A stretch of 64,000 bases of DNA from Streptomyces sp. A 4/2 (GCF_940670765.1 NZ_CALNVW010000049.1:124001-188000), one strand, 5' to 3'. Counted from the first letter of the stretch, positions 32,583 to 41,663 are shown. The notes: a model not told the origin generated them from the sequence alone. Made by a program: numbers and translations.

Positions 32583-34838
32583 ATGCCAAAGAAGCGCTCC
32601 GGCGGGGGTCTCACGACGACCCAGCAGGCCGCCAAATTTCTCGGTGTCGCAGCGCTCTCCGGAGCTGTACTGGCGGGCATCGCGCTGCCGGCAGCGGGAG
32701 CGCTGGGGCTCGCGGCCAAGGGCACCGTCCAGGGATTCGACGAGATCCCGGCCAGCCTCAAGACTCCGCCGCTCAGCCAGCGCACCACGATTCTCGACGC
32801 CAACAACGACCCGATCGCGACGGTCTACGAGCGCGACCGCACGGTGGTGAAGCTCAAGGACATCTCGCCGTACATGCAGAAGGCGCTCGTCGCGATCGAG
32901 GACGCCCGGTTCTACGAGCACGGCGCGGTCGACCTCAAGGGCGTGCTGCGCGCGGTCAACCGCAACGCCCAGGAGGGCGGCGCCGCCCAGGGCGCGTCGA
33001 CGCTGACCCAGCAGTACGTCAAGAACGTCTTCGTCGAGGAGGCGGGCGACGACCCGACCAAGGTCGCCCAGGCCCAGCAGAAGAGCCTCGGGCGCAAGGT
33101 CCGCGAGCTGAAGTACGCGATCCAGGTCGAGGAGTCGCTCGGCAAGAAGAAGATCCTTGAGAACTACCTCAACATCACCTTCTTCGGCGAGCAGGCCTAC
33201 GGCATCGAGGCCGCGTCGCACCGCTACTTCTCCAAGTCCGCGAAGGACCTGACGGTCGGCGAGTCCGCACTGCTCGCCGGTCTCGTCCAGTCACCGACCC
33301 GCTACGACCCGATCAACGACATGGAGGAGGCCACCAAGCGGCGCAACACCGTGCTGCAGCGCATGGCCGATGTCCATGACATCTCGCAGGACGCGGCCGA
33401 CAAGGCGATGGGCACCCCCATCAAGCTGAAGGTCACCCAGCCCCGGAGCGGCTGCATCACCGCCGTCGAGGGTGCGGGCTTCTTCTGCGACTACGTACGC
33501 AAGGTGTTCCTCACCGACCCCGCCTTCGGCAGGACCGAAGCCGACCGGCAGAAGCTCTGGGGAGTCGGCGGGCTGACCATAAAGACCACGCTCGACCCCA
33601 AGGCGCAAGCCGCCTCCAACCAGGCGGCGACCTCCCGGGTCAAAAAGACCGACAAGATCGCGGACGCGGTGGTGCAGGTCCAGCCGGGCACCGGCCGGAT
33701 CCTGGCGATGGCCCAGTCCCGCCCGTACGGCCTGGACCAGTCGAAGCACGAGACGGTGCTGAACCTCGCCGTCGACAACAAGATGGGCGGCACGTACGCC
33801 GGCTTCCAGGTCGGCTCGACGTTCAAGCCCATCACTGCGGCGGCGGCGCTGGAGAAGGGCATCAGCCCCGCGCAGTCGTTCACCACGGACTCGAAGATCT
33901 CGCTGCCCGGTGAGAGTTTCCGAAGCTGCAGCAACCAGCCCGTCGACGACCGCCCCTGGTCCGTCGGGAACGAGCTGCCGACGGAGAAGGGCACCTTCGA
34001 CATGACGAGTGCCCTCGGCAAGTCCATCAACACGTACTTCGCGAAGCTGGAGCAGAAGACCGGCCTCTGCGAGACGCTCACCATGGCGGACAAGGTCGGC
34101 TACATCCGCGGCAACAACAAGCCGCTCCAGGCCGTCGCCTCGACCACCCTCGGTGGCCAGGAGTCGACGCCGCTGGCGATGGCCTCGGTGTACGCCACCT
34201 TCGCCAACCGGGGGACGTACTGCTCCCCGATCGCCATCGAGTCGGCGACGGCACCCGGCGGCAAGCAGATCCCGGTACCGAAGTCGAAGTGCAGCCAGGC
34301 GATGAGCCAGCACACCGCGGACACGGTCAACCAGATGCTCAAGGGCGTGGTCGAGGACGGCACCGGCACCAAGGCCGGCCTCAGCGACCGTGACAACGCG
34401 GGCAAGACGGGTACCACCGACGAGCGCAAGAACGCGTGGTTCGTCGGCTACACGCCGAACCTGTCCACGGCCGTCTGGGTCGGCAGCGACGGCTCCCAGC
34501 AGATCCCGATGTCCAACATCACCATCGGCGGCCAGTACTACGACAAGGTCTGCGGTGGCTGTCTCCCCGGTCCCATCTGGCGGACGGCGATGACCGGCGC
34601 GCTGTCCTCGGACACACCCGCCTTCAACCCCGTCGATGTGCCGCGCGGCAAGAGCAAGGACGCCGGTGACCACAGCGGCGACCCGAGCGGCAACGGGAAC
34701 GGGAACGGCAACGACAACGGCGGAACCGGTGGCGACAACAGCGACGGCGGCAACACGGGCAACGGCGGCACCCCGCCGGGCACCGGCATCTCGTTCCCGC
34801 CGGGCTTCATCGGCGGAAACCACGGCCACGGGAGGTAA
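32583..34838 (+). CDS. Class A penicillin-binding protein (GT51 transglycosylase plus transpeptidase)
   Basis: 751 aa. One N-terminal TM (about 16-38). GT51 domain with IEDARFYEHGAVDLKGVLRA (catalytic Glu) and GASTLTQQYVKN. Transpeptidase domain with STFK (SxxK, in GSTFKPITAA), SIN (SxN, in GKSINTYFAK) and KTG (in AGKTGTTDERKNAWF). The C-terminal ~60 residues are Gly/Asn/Asp-rich low complexity. Makes and crosslinks peptidoglycan at the outer face of the membrane. All catalytic motifs are intact. A 16-bp terminator hairpin follows. Confidence 0.94.
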   Translation: MPKKRSGGGLTTTQQAAKFLGVAALSGAVLAGIALPAAGALGLAAKGTVQGFDEIPASLKTPPLSQRTTILDANNDPIATVYERDRTVVKLKDISPYMQKALVAIEDARFYEHGAVDLKGVLRAVNRNAQEGGAAQGASTLTQQYVKNVFVEEAGDDPTKVAQAQQKSLGRKVRELKYAIQVEESLGKKKILENYLNITFFGEQAYGIEAASHRYFSKSAKDLTVGESALLAGLVQSPTRYDPINDMEEATKRRNTVLQRMADVHDISQDAADKAMGTPIKLKVTQPRSGCITAVEGAGFFCDYVRKVFLTDPAFGRTEADRQKLWGVGGLTIKTTLDPKAQAASNQAATSRVKKTDKIADAVVQVQPGTGRILAMAQSRPYGLDQSKHETVLNLAVDNKMGGTYAGFQVGSTFKPITAAAALEKGISPAQSFTTDSKISLPGESFRSCSNQPVDDRPWSVGNELPTEKGTFDMTSALGKSINTYFAKLEQKTGLCETLTMADKVGYIRGNNKPLQAVASTTLGGQESTPLAMASVYATFANRGTYCSPIAIESATAPGGKQIPVPKSKCSQAMSQHTADTVNQMLKGVVEDGTGTKAGLSDRDNAGKTGTTDERKNAWFVGYTPNLSTAVWVGSDGSQQIPMSNITIGGQYYDKVCGGCLPGPIWRTAMTGALSSDTPAFNPVDVPRGKSKDAGDHSGDPSGNGNGNGNDNGGTGGDNSDGGNTGNGGTPPGTGISFPPGFIGGNHGHGR

Positions 34839-34859
34839 CCGAGCCGGTGGTGGTACGTG

Positions 34860-34896
34860 AGAGGGGCGCCCGGTCTTCTGGACCGGGCGCCCCTCT
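34860..34896 (+). terminator. Strong terminator after the PBP gene
   Basis: AGAGGGGCGCCCGGTC (34860-34875) pairs perfectly over 16 bp with 34881-34896; loop TTCTG. Confidence 0.85.
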
Positions 34897-35078
34897 GCGT
34901 GTGCGAGCGCCTGCGCGCACCTGCGTTCCTGTGTACCTCTGCGTACCTCTGCGTGCTTACGCACCTGCTGATGCGGTGGCGCGCGGCCAGGCCTCCCCGC
35001 TGGACAGCGGCGTCGGCGTCGGCGTCGGCCGGACCGCGGTGTCATCCGGCACACGGGCTCCGAGCCCTCGCCGTCGGC

Positions 35079-35543
35079 TCAGCTCGTGAGGCGCTTCTTC
35101 ACCTCGGCCGCCACCCGGCCGCCCTCGGCCAGACCCGCCACCTTCGGGTTCACGATCTTCATGACGGCCCCCATGGCCCGCGGCCCTTCCGCGCCCGCCG
35201 CCTTCGCGTCCTCGACGGCCTGCGCGACGATCGCGCCCAGCTCCTCGTCGCTGAGCTGCTTCGGCAGATACGTGGCGAGCAGCTCGCCCTCCGCCTTCTC
35301 CCGCGCGGCGCTCTCGGTACGGCCACCCTGCTCGAAGGCCTCGGCCGCCTCACGGCGCTTCTTGGCCTCCTTGGCGATCACCTTCAGCACCTCGTCGTCG
35401 GAGAGCTCACGCGCCGACTTGCCCGAGACCTCTTCGTTGGTGATCGCGGAGAGGGTCAGCCGGAGCGTCGAGGAGCGCAGCTCGTCACGCGCCCTGATGG
35501 CTTCGGTGAGTTCTGCATGCAGCTTGGACTTGAGCGTGGTCAT
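35079..35543 (-). CDS. GatB/YqeY domain protein
   Basis: 154 aa from ATG 35543. MTTLKSKLHAELTEAIRARD start, LRLTLSAITNEEV, and LPKQLSDEELGAIVAQAVED are characteristic of YqeY, which resembles the tail domain of the GatB amidotransferase subunit. Its role, perhaps tRNA-related, is unproven. The frame is open upstream to 35630, but that part lacks family similarity. Divergent from the metallophosphoesterase gene. Confidence 0.88.
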   Translation of the reverse strand: MTTLKSKLHAELTEAIRARDELRSSTLRLTLSAITNEEVSGKSARELSDDEVLKVIAKEAKKRREAAEAFEQGGRTESAAREKAEGELLATYLPKQLSDEELGAIVAQAVEDAKAAGAEGPRAMGAVMKIVNPKVAGLAEGGRVAAEVKKRLTS

Positions 35544-35620
35544 GCGGCCCAGTGTCGCAGGTACGTCCCTGGGGCCGCCCGCAGATTTTGTGGCGGCCCA
35601 CTGTCTGCGACGATGGAGGT

Positions 35621-36559
35621 ATGCGCGCACGCTATGGGACCCCGCTCAAAGTCACCGCAGGAATCACGGCCGTTGGCGTGGCCGGCATCGCCTATGCCGC
35701 CGGTTTCGAGGCGCGCTCGTTCCGCCTCCGACGGGTCACCGTGCCCGTCCTGCCACCGGGTGCCCGGCCCCTGCGCGTACTCCAGGTCTCGGACATCCAC
35801 ATGGTGAGCGGCCAGCGGAAGAAACAGCGCTGGCTCCAGTCCCTCGCGGGCCTGCGTCCCGACTTCGTGGTCAACACCGGGGACAACCTCTCCGACCCGG
35901 AGGGCGTTCCCGAGGTGCTGGACGCGCTGGGGCCGCTGCTCGAATTCCCCGGCGTGTACGTGTTCGGCTCGAACGACTACTACGGGCCCAAGTTCCGCAA
36001 CCCGGCGCGCTACCTCTTCGAGAAGGCGCAGGGCAAGCACGGGCTGAACGGCAAGGCCCCGGCGACCGGCGTCGTGCACAACCCGTGGGAGGACCTCCGC
36101 GACGGTTTCGACGCGGCGGGCTGGGTGAACCTCACCAACACCCGTGGCCGCCTCAAGCTGGACGGCCTGGACATCGCCTTCACCGGCCTGGACGACCCGC
36201 ACATCAAGCGCGACCGGTACGCCCAGGTGGCAGGCGGCCCCGAGGAGGGCGCCGACCTCTCCCTGGCCGTGGTGCACGCCCCGTACCTCCGCGCACTGGA
36301 CGCCTTCACGGCCGACGGCTACCCCCTGGTCCTGGCGGGCCACACCCACGGCGGGCAGCTGTGCATCCCGTTCTACGGCGCGCTGGTCACCAACTGCGAC
36401 CTCGACACGGACCGGGTCAAGGGCCTCTCCGCCCACGAGGCCGGCGGCAACCGCTCGTACCTCCACGTATCAGCGGGCTGCGGAACGAACCGCTACACAC
36501 CGGTGCGCTTCGCCTGCGCACCGGAGGCGACCCTGCTGACACTCGCGCCCCGGCACTGA
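35621..36559 (+). CDS. Membrane-anchored metallophosphoesterase (YkuE-like)
   Basis: 312 aa from ATG 35621 with GGAGG just before. N-terminal TM (TAGITAVGVAGIAYAAGF), then calcineurin-like motifs VSDIHMVSG, VVNTGDNLSDP, FGSNDYYG (in place of the common GNHD), and LAGHTHGGQLC. Close to YkuE-type phosphoesterases. Substrate unknown. Likely faces the outside of the membrane, given the uncleaved anchor, though topology is not certain. tRNA-Pro follows 87 nt downstream. Confidence 0.88.
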   Translation: MRARYGTPLKVTAGITAVGVAGIAYAAGFEARSFRLRRVTVPVLPPGARPLRVLQVSDIHMVSGQRKKQRWLQSLAGLRPDFVVNTGDNLSDPEGVPEVLDALGPLLEFPGVYVFGSNDYYGPKFRNPARYLFEKAQGKHGLNGKAPATGVVHNPWEDLRDGFDAAGWVNLTNTRGRLKLDGLDIAFTGLDDPHIKRDRYAQVAGGPEEGADLSLAVVHAPYLRALDAFTADGYPLVLAGHTHGGQLCIPFYGALVTNCDLDTDRVKGLSAHEAGGNRSYLHVSAGCGTNRYTPVRFACAPEATLLTLAPRH

Positions 36560-36646
36560 CGTGGGGGGACCCGGGGGAAACCGGATTTCGTCTCAGGGCT
36601 CGGGTCCGCTAAAGTAATCGATGTCGCCGCCACAGCGAGCGACAAT

Positions 36647-36720
36647 CGGGGTGTAGCGCAGCTTGGCAGCGCGCTTCGTTCGGGACGAAGAGGTCGTGGG
36701 TTCAAATCCCGCCACCCCGA
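36647..36720 (+). tRNA. tRNA-Pro (anticodon CGG)
   Basis: 74 nt, CCA not encoded. Acceptor CGGGGTG (36647-36653) pairs with CACCCCG (36713-36719), discriminator A. D arm GCGC-AGCTTGGCA-GCGC, anticodon arm CTTCG-TTCGGGA-CGAAG with CGG anticodon, T arm GTGGG-TTCAAAT-CCCGC. All stems pair. A -10-like TAAAGT lies at 36610-36615. A 16-bp terminator hairpin follows, 17 nt after the tRNA. Confidence 0.97.
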
Positions 36721-36736
36721 CAGCCAAAACAGCAGG

Positions 36737-36772
36737 TCAGGGCTGGTACTGAGAAATCAGTACCAGCCCTGA
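36737..36772 (+). terminator. tRNA-Pro terminator with GAAA tetraloop
   Basis: TCAGGGCTGGTACTGA (36737-36752) pairs perfectly with 36757-36772 across a GAAA loop; 4 more pairs lie outside one mismatch. Confidence 0.85.
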
Positions 36773-37020
36773 TCTGCGTTGTCCGACACATGACCGTTCG
36801 GGGCGGTTGAGCTGGTCCGTTGCTCCGGACGGACGTCGGCCGATCCACATGACGGACACGGATGGCCGGTCTGTGGGACCGCTGCCGCCGAAGCGCGCTG
36901 TACGGGTACGGGATCACGCTCCTGGACCTGCGCCTTGCGGCGCCCCAGGCGGGCGGCCCGGCTGCCGGGGATTCTGGCTGCGGTGAGCAAGCAAGCGGGC
37001 GTCCGGAGCGGTCTTCTTCC
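36773..37020. other. Gap after tRNA-Pro with no confident gene
   Basis: About 250 nt of mixed composition. A minus-strand frame contains GHPCPSCGSADVRPEQ, a possible remnant of a zinc-ribbon-like protein, but it has only a TTG start without a ribosome site and runs into the terminator. This spot is the left end of the variable region. Confidence 0.4.
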
Positions 37021-37266
37021 TTACGAGGAGGCGCCCTGCTCGGAGGCCTTCGCCCGGTCGCCTTCCGGCTCCGCGGCCCTCAGCAGTTCCGCGGACCGGA
37101 TGGTGCGGGTACCCCGCGAGACCCTCAGCCGCACCTGGGCCCCGGTCGCGATGTCCGGCGAGACCGTGGGCAGCGCCCAGGCGGTGGTCAGGTCCGTGTT
37201 CCCCTCGTCGAGGCCCAGGCCCCCCTTGCGCGACTCCATCCGCAGCACCTCACCGGTGATCGCCAC
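37021..37266 (-). CDS. Hypothetical small protein (81 aa)
   Basis: GTG start at 37266 (VAITGEVLRMESRKGGLGLD) preceded by GGAAACGAGTCACA, a usable ribosome site. The middle, TAWALPTVSPDIATGAQVRL with RVSRGTRTIRSAELL, suggests a small beta-rich domain. The end is charged and disordered-looking (EPEGDRAKASEQGASS). No recognised family. A longer frame upstream to 37398 exists without supporting start. Confidence 0.55.
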   Translation of the reverse strand: MAITGEVLRMESRKGGLGLDEGNTDLTTAWALPTVSPDIATGAQVRLRVSRGTRTIRSAELLRAAEPEGDRAKASEQGASS

Positions 37267-37449
37267 TGTGACTCGTTTCCAGCCCTGAGCTGCATTCGAA
37301 TTACACAAGAACCCCACAACATTCGTGGAATCTCCTCTAATCTGCCCCGAGGCGCCGCACACGGCCGGCCCGGCCCGGCAGGGCGCGTGTGCCGGCACGC
37401 GGACACGGCTCTGCGGCAGTGAGTGAAGAACAAGAACTAGGGGGGTCGC

Positions 37450-38232
37450 ATGTCTCTTCGGGATGCACCGAGGTCGTCAGAATTCAGCGGTGGCCAGGGC
37501 AGAGAGGCCGGCAGAAGGTACGGCCGCAGGGGCTATGGAGGCCTGCTGGTCGGGTTTGTGGCCCTGACCGTCAGCCTGTCGGGGTGCTCCGGCGGGGACC
37601 AGGACACCGCCGCATCGGTCAAGTCCTCAGCTGCTGCCTCGGCTTCGGCACACATATCCGCTTCTCCGTCTACTTCCGCGTCTCCCTCCGCCACGCCTTC
37701 GGTATCCCCCTCCGCGACTCCCTCGAAGAAGCCGGTCGTCAAGGAGACGGTGAGCAACTACGCCAGCTGGAACGTCCAGAAGGCCGTGGCAGACGCGCGC
37801 AAGCACCGGGTCACGTCGGTGTCGTACACGGACGCGAGCGAGCTGAAGCGCACCGTGGTGCACACCTCCAACTGGAAGGTGTGCTCGCAGACTCCGTCCG
37901 CCGGCAGCTACAGCACGGCCACGAAGCTCACGTTCAAGATCGTGGGTTCGGGCGAGTCATGCACGCACCCACCGCGCGCCTCGTCCGGCAGTACGTCCAG
38001 CAGCGGCGGGTCGTCCTCGTCCGGCGGCGCCGGCACCGGCTCGGGTGGAAGTACGTCGCCGGGCGGCAGCTCCACCAAGGCGCAGTTGTGCAGCATCCGT
38101 TCCAACGCCGGTAACTGCTACCACGCCGGGCAGTTCTGCCGGAAGGCCGACGTGGGCGCGACGACCACGGACGCGGCCGGGCGGAAGATCGCGTGTGGCT
38201 TCGAGTCCGGCTCCAACCGTTGGCATTACTGA
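37450..38232 (+). CDS. Secreted lipoprotein with PASTA-like domain and C-terminal Cys-rich module
   Basis: 260 aa. Signal LLVGFVALTVSLSGC ends in a lipobox (LSGC at about 46). A Ser/Ala/Pro low-complexity tether follows (about 55-97), then a PASTA-like unit (about 98-170: VSNYASWNVQKAVADARKHR ... FKIVGSGESC), a Ser/Gly linker (about 175-212) and a C-terminal module LCSIRSNAGNCYHAGQFC followed by GATTTDAAGRKIACGFE. The last module recurs at the ends of secreted actinobacterial proteins. It probably sits at the cell wall; its ligand is unknown. It stands alone after the tRNA. Confidence 0.75.
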   Translation: MSLRDAPRSSEFSGGQGREAGRRYGRRGYGGLLVGFVALTVSLSGCSGGDQDTAASVKSSAAASASAHISASPSTSASPSATPSVSPSATPSKKPVVKETVSNYASWNVQKAVADARKHRVTSVSYTDASELKRTVVHTSNWKVCSQTPSAGSYSTATKLTFKIVGSGESCTHPPRASSGSTSSSGGSSSSGGAGTGSGGSTSPGGSSTKAQLCSIRSNAGNCYHAGQFCRKADVGATTTDAAGRKIACGFESGSNRWHY

Positions 38233-38326
38233 GCAACGAGCGGTACAGAGATCACCATGCGGACCCGGTGTGCGAGGGGCAGGGCGTCCCGCGCTCTGCC
38301 CCCGCACAGCAGGGTGGGTCGGGAGA

Positions 38327-38833
38327 CTAGATCCCGAAGGGTGCTGCGTAGTGGACAGTGCCGCTGGGCAATTGGTGGGCCTCGTCGAGGGACATGGCCA
38401 TCATGGCCTCGTCCGGGACGTCGATGCTCAGGCCGATGCCGTGCGTCGAGGCGCGGATGAAGCCGAAGCGCGGGTAGTACGCGGGGTGTCCGAGGACGGT
38501 GACGTAGTGCTCGTCCATGTCCTTGGCGGCCCGGAGGGCGGCGCGGATGGCGGCGGAGCCTGCGCCGCTCCTCTGGTGCTCGGGCCGTACGGCGACGGGG
38601 GCCAGGCACAGGGCCGGGGCGTCGCCGATGTGGCAACGGGTCAGCAGCGCGTGGCCGATGACCTTGTCGTTCTCGTCGGTGGAGACGAGGGACAGGCCGT
38701 CGATCCAGGAGGAGTCGGCGCGGAGGGCGTCGACGAGGTCGGCCTCGCCGGAGGTCTCGAACGCGGCGAGGTCGATGTCGCGGATGGTGGCGATGTCGGC
38801 GGGGGTCTCGGGGCGGGTGTCCCAGGTGGTCAT
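38327..38833 (-). CDS. GNAT family N-acetyltransferase
   Basis: 168 aa from ATG 38833. YhbS-like GNAT: ETPADIATIRDIDLAAFE at the start, LAPVAVRPEHQRSGAGSAAI (acetyl-CoA loop R-x-x-G-x-[GA]), then VTVLGHPAYYPRFGFIRAS. Substrate unknown. A small isolated gene in the variable region. Confidence 0.85.
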   Translation of the reverse strand: MTTWDTRPETPADIATIRDIDLAAFETSGEADLVDALRADSSWIDGLSLVSTDENDKVIGHALLTRCHIGDAPALCLAPVAVRPEHQRSGAGSAAIRAALRAAKDMDEHYVTVLGHPAYYPRFGFIRASTHGIGLSIDVPDEAMMAMSLDEAHQLPSGTVHYAAPFGI

Positions 38834-39105
38834 GGTTGGGGTTCCGTTCGTGTGTGCACGGGGCGGGGGTGGGGCTGGGAACGCGCGGTGGCGTGGTCGC
38901 ATTCGCCGCTGTGTTCGCGGCGCAGGGGTGGCCTCCCCCCGCAGCCATGCCTGCGCCTCGCCCGTCCCTGGCCTCGCCCGTCGGCGTGGGCGATCCGCTC
39001 GGTGTGCCGAGCAGGTGGCCACCACTGGCGTCGAAGCGGTGCAGACGGCATCTTCGGCCTGGATCTCAGCAGCGTAGGCGTAGGCGTCCACACGCTGCGC
39101 CGGAA

Positions 39106-39792
39106 TCATTCCTCGTCGAGGATCTCCCCCAGCGCGGAACGTGTCTCGGCGATCTCGGACTCGGCGAGTTCGTAAGCGCCGTGAGCCCGGTCCACAGCCT
39201 CCCTACCAATAGCCAGAAAGCCGAAGAGACCTGCGGTGAACCCAGCCAGGATTGCGCTGAACCTTGCGGCGCGGGCGGCTGATACCGCGTACCGGAGATT
39301 CAAGCGAGCTGCGGCTCGCTGCCCCTGTGCCCCTCGATTCCTCGCGGCCTCAGAAGCGTTGACCGTGCCTTTAGCGCAGACCTCCGCGAGGGCCGCGAAA
39401 ACGAAGGTCAGAGCGACGACACCGCCGAAGGCCGCGCACACTGCGCCGAGAACGCTTCCGAGACGATCTCCCGTCGACGCCCGGCCCATGAGGGCTGCAA
39501 CCACGCAGTAGCCCGACGCGCCGAAGAGCATGACAGTGAGCCAGGTCCAGCCGAACAACGCCTCTCCGGCCCCTACCCGCTCCTCGGCCTCTTCCTCTTC
39601 CGGCTGGTTCCCGGCAGGACGGGCTTTCCCGCGGCATCGCTGTCCCCGGAGTGCCTGAGGCACATCATCCCGGCCGTCACCCGGCGGCGCGTGATGGTTG
39701 TTGACGTCCCCGTACACGTCGCCTGCGATGAACACACCAGGCCCACGGTTGTGCTGCCCGCCCTGGCTCGGGGAATCACTCGTGAATGCCAT
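39106..39792 (-). CDS. Three-TM membrane protein with N-terminal amyloid-signalling-like motif (candidate effector)
   Basis: 228 aa from ATG 39792. The N-terminus carries QHNRGPGVFIAGDVYGDV (residues 13-30), which matches the motif at the C-terminus of the partner gene product. A charged linker with EEEEAEERVG follows, then three hydrophobic segments at about 79-103, 111-138 and 168-186, and a charged helical end. No known enzyme motif. The layout, a short aggregation-prone-looking motif tied to membrane segments, recalls amyloid-triggered pore effectors; this is inference. Its start overlaps the partner gene by 17 nt, so they should be co-expressed. Confidence 0.65.
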   Translation of the reverse strand: MAFTSDSPSQGGQHNRGPGVFIAGDVYGDVNNHHAPPGDGRDDVPQALRGQRCRGKARPAGNQPEEEEAEERVGAGEALFGWTWLTVMLFGASGYCVVAALMGRASTGDRLGSVLGAVCAAFGGVVALTFVFAALAEVCAKGTVNASEAARNRGAQGQRAAARLNLRYAVSAARAARFSAILAGFTAGLFGFLAIGREAVDRAHGAYELAESEIAETRSALGEILDEE

Positions 39793-40210
39793 GCGCTGCG
39801 CCGTGGTTGATAGTGAGGCCGCCCTCGATGTTTCCGTTGATAAAGGTGCCCGTTCCGTGGTTGTGCTGCTCAACTACAGAGGTCGACCGGCCCTGCCAGG
39901 CCAGGGCCGACAGTTCCGCGTACGCGACCGGTTCCGACTCTGCCAGTCCCACGAGCACAGGGGCCCACACAGCCGCGGCGGCCCGTAGGACGGCCTCACG
40001 ATCACCTGCCAGAGCCTGGACCACAGCGGCCCGGTCCCGGTCCAGACGTTCGAGTTGAGCTGCCGCCTCGTCCTCATGACCGCTACGTCGGCTCAGACGG
40101 CCAATTGCCTCCCGAACCCGCTGATACGCCTCCTGGGTCGCCTGGGTGAGAAAGGTCGCAGCCACAGTCGTCGCCGCGAAGGTCGCTTCGTCCACTCGCA
40201 TCTCCCCCAT
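39776..40210 (-). CDS. Helical protein with C-terminal amyloid-signalling-like motif (candidate sensor/adaptor)
   Basis: 144 aa from ATG 40210 (a second ATG at 40201 is possible). Residues 1-110 are predicted helical and Ala/Arg/Glu-rich (ATFLTQATQEAYQRVREAIG, QLERLDRDRAAVVQALAG). The C-terminus has QHNHGTGTFINGNIEGGL then TINH (about residues 115-136), matching the partner protein as QHN-x-G-x-G-x-FI-x-G-[ND]-[IV]-x-G. A helical domain followed by such a motif resembles Bell-domain/BASS proteins that pass signals by amyloid templating. No sequence of proven function was recognised, so the assignment is by pattern. Confidence 0.6.
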   Translation of the reverse strand: MGEMRVDEATFAATTVAATFLTQATQEAYQRVREAIGRLSRRSGHEDEAAAQLERLDRDRAAVVQALAGDREAVLRAAAAVWAPVLVGLAESEPVAYAELSALAWQGRSTSVVEQHNHGTGTFINGNIEGGLTINHGAAHGIHE

Positions 40211-40448
40211 CCGGTCGCAGCACTGTATCCACGTGCGCCCCAGACGGCGGCCGGAACGGCCCATCCCGCATTCGAGGCAGACTCAAGAGACAAATGCATT
40301 CAACTCAGATGTACCAGGGCCGGGCCGACTGGGTAGCTGTTCCCACTAGAGAGTCGGAGCCGTCGGCGTTGTTACCGAGGACCGCGTCCGGGGCGTCTGT
40401 CGGAAGCGCGGATGATCCGGTGAACAACGCCAAGAAATGGGGGCCTTC

Positions 40449-41417
40449 TCACGAAGTTCCCGTCGGCGGGGCGCTCCGTCGCAGGACCGTTCGTGCCGCG
40501 GTCAGCAGGGCTGTCAGCGCCGGGTGGTGGTTCCGCGGGAGCCAGACCAGGGCGGAGACCGACGGGGGGAGGTCGGCGACGGAGACATAGGCGACGCCGG
40601 GACGGGGGTAGAGGTGCTGGGCCGCGGTGGGGAGGAAGGTGATGGCCTCGCCCCGGGCGACCGTGAGGAGCATCGATTCGATGTCCGGGGCCACCGGCCC
40701 GAAGCGTACGGAGGCGCCGTCCGGGCGGGGGTTGACGACCCAGTCGTCCCACCACAGCCGCGGGGCGCCGGCCGGGACGTCGACGACGGTTCGGCCGGAC
40801 AGCTGCGCGAGGCAGATCTGCGGCTCGCCTGCCAGCGGATCACCGGCGGGCAGGCATGCCATCCGGGGCTCGGTGGCCAGGTGCAGGGTCCTGAAACCCG
40901 GGGGCAGCGGGGGCCGCAGAAAGGCGACATCGATGTCCCCGCGCGCGAGGCCCTCGATCTGCTCGGTGAAGTCGACGCTGTGTATCTCGAAGGTGAGGTG
41001 CGGGTGTTGGGCGCGCAGTTCGGTGAGGATCGCCTGGGTGTACGGCATGGCCGCCTCGGCGCCGATGGTGCCGATGGTCAGGTGCCCGCGAAGCTCCCGG
41101 GAGTGCGCGTCGGCGGTCCGGCGGATCCGGTCCAGCGCCGCGATCACCGCCCTGGCGTCCGGTATCAGCGCGGCGCCGGTGTCGGTGAGCCGTACCGTAC
41201 GGCTGGTGCGGTCGAGCAACGCGACACCGAGCCGGGTCTCCAGGGTGCGGATCTGCTGGCTGAAGGACGGCTGGGTCACGAACGACCGCGCTGCGGCCCG
41301 TCCGAAGTGCAGTTCCTCGGCCAGCACCAGGAACAGACGCAGCTGATGCGTTGTCGGCTCCGGGCGACTGGCGGCAGGCATGGCGTGCGGTTCGGACGTG
41401 CCGTTCGCGGGTTCCAT
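40449..41417 (-). CDS. LysR family transcriptional regulator
   Basis: Up to 322 aa (ATG 41417; ATG 41381 gives 310 aa and is also likely). N-terminal winged HTH: LRLFLVLAEELHFGRAAARS, QPSFSQQIRTLETRLGV, LLDRTSRTVRLTDTG. The rest is a periplasmic-binding-like effector domain (HLTIGTIGAEAAMPYTQAIL; DVAFLRPPLPPGF). No adjacent divergent gene was found, so its target is not evident. Confidence 0.87.
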   Translation of the reverse strand: MEPANGTSEPHAMPAASRPEPTTHQLRLFLVLAEELHFGRAAARSFVTQPSFSQQIRTLETRLGVALLDRTSRTVRLTDTGAALIPDARAVIAALDRIRRTADAHSRELRGHLTIGTIGAEAAMPYTQAILTELRAQHPHLTFEIHSVDFTEQIEGLARGDIDVAFLRPPLPPGFRTLHLATEPRMACLPAGDPLAGEPQICLAQLSGRTVVDVPAGAPRLWWDDWVVNPRPDGASVRFGPVAPDIESMLLTVARGEAITFLPTAAQHLYPRPGVAYVSVADLPPSVSALVWLPRNHHPALTALLTAARTVLRRSAPPTGTS

Positions 41418-41663
41418 GGAGGAAAGGCTATCGATCCGGCGCCATTTCACGCCCGGCCTTCCCCTGGTCTCCCCCTCCCACGGGTGCCAGCATCAGGGAG
41501 TCACTCGCTGGGAGGACTTCAGGGGAAAACCGGTCCCGGTCAGTGACGGGGGAAGCGCGATTCGCATCCGCGAGTGCGCTGTGACAGGGGCGACGACCGC
41601 ACTCGTGGCGAACGGCGTCCCGAACACCGCGGAGCCCTGGGCAGTTGCGGTCCGGGGCTCCGT

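Noticed and set aside
33291..35054. Long minus-strand frame opposite the PBP gene
   Set aside because: Mirror of a high-GC coding strand; the PBP on the plus strand has all catalytic motifs.
36757..36990. Minus-strand frame with CPSC motif after tRNA-Pro
   Set aside because: TTG start without ribosome site and overlap with the tRNA terminator; kept only as a possible remnant.
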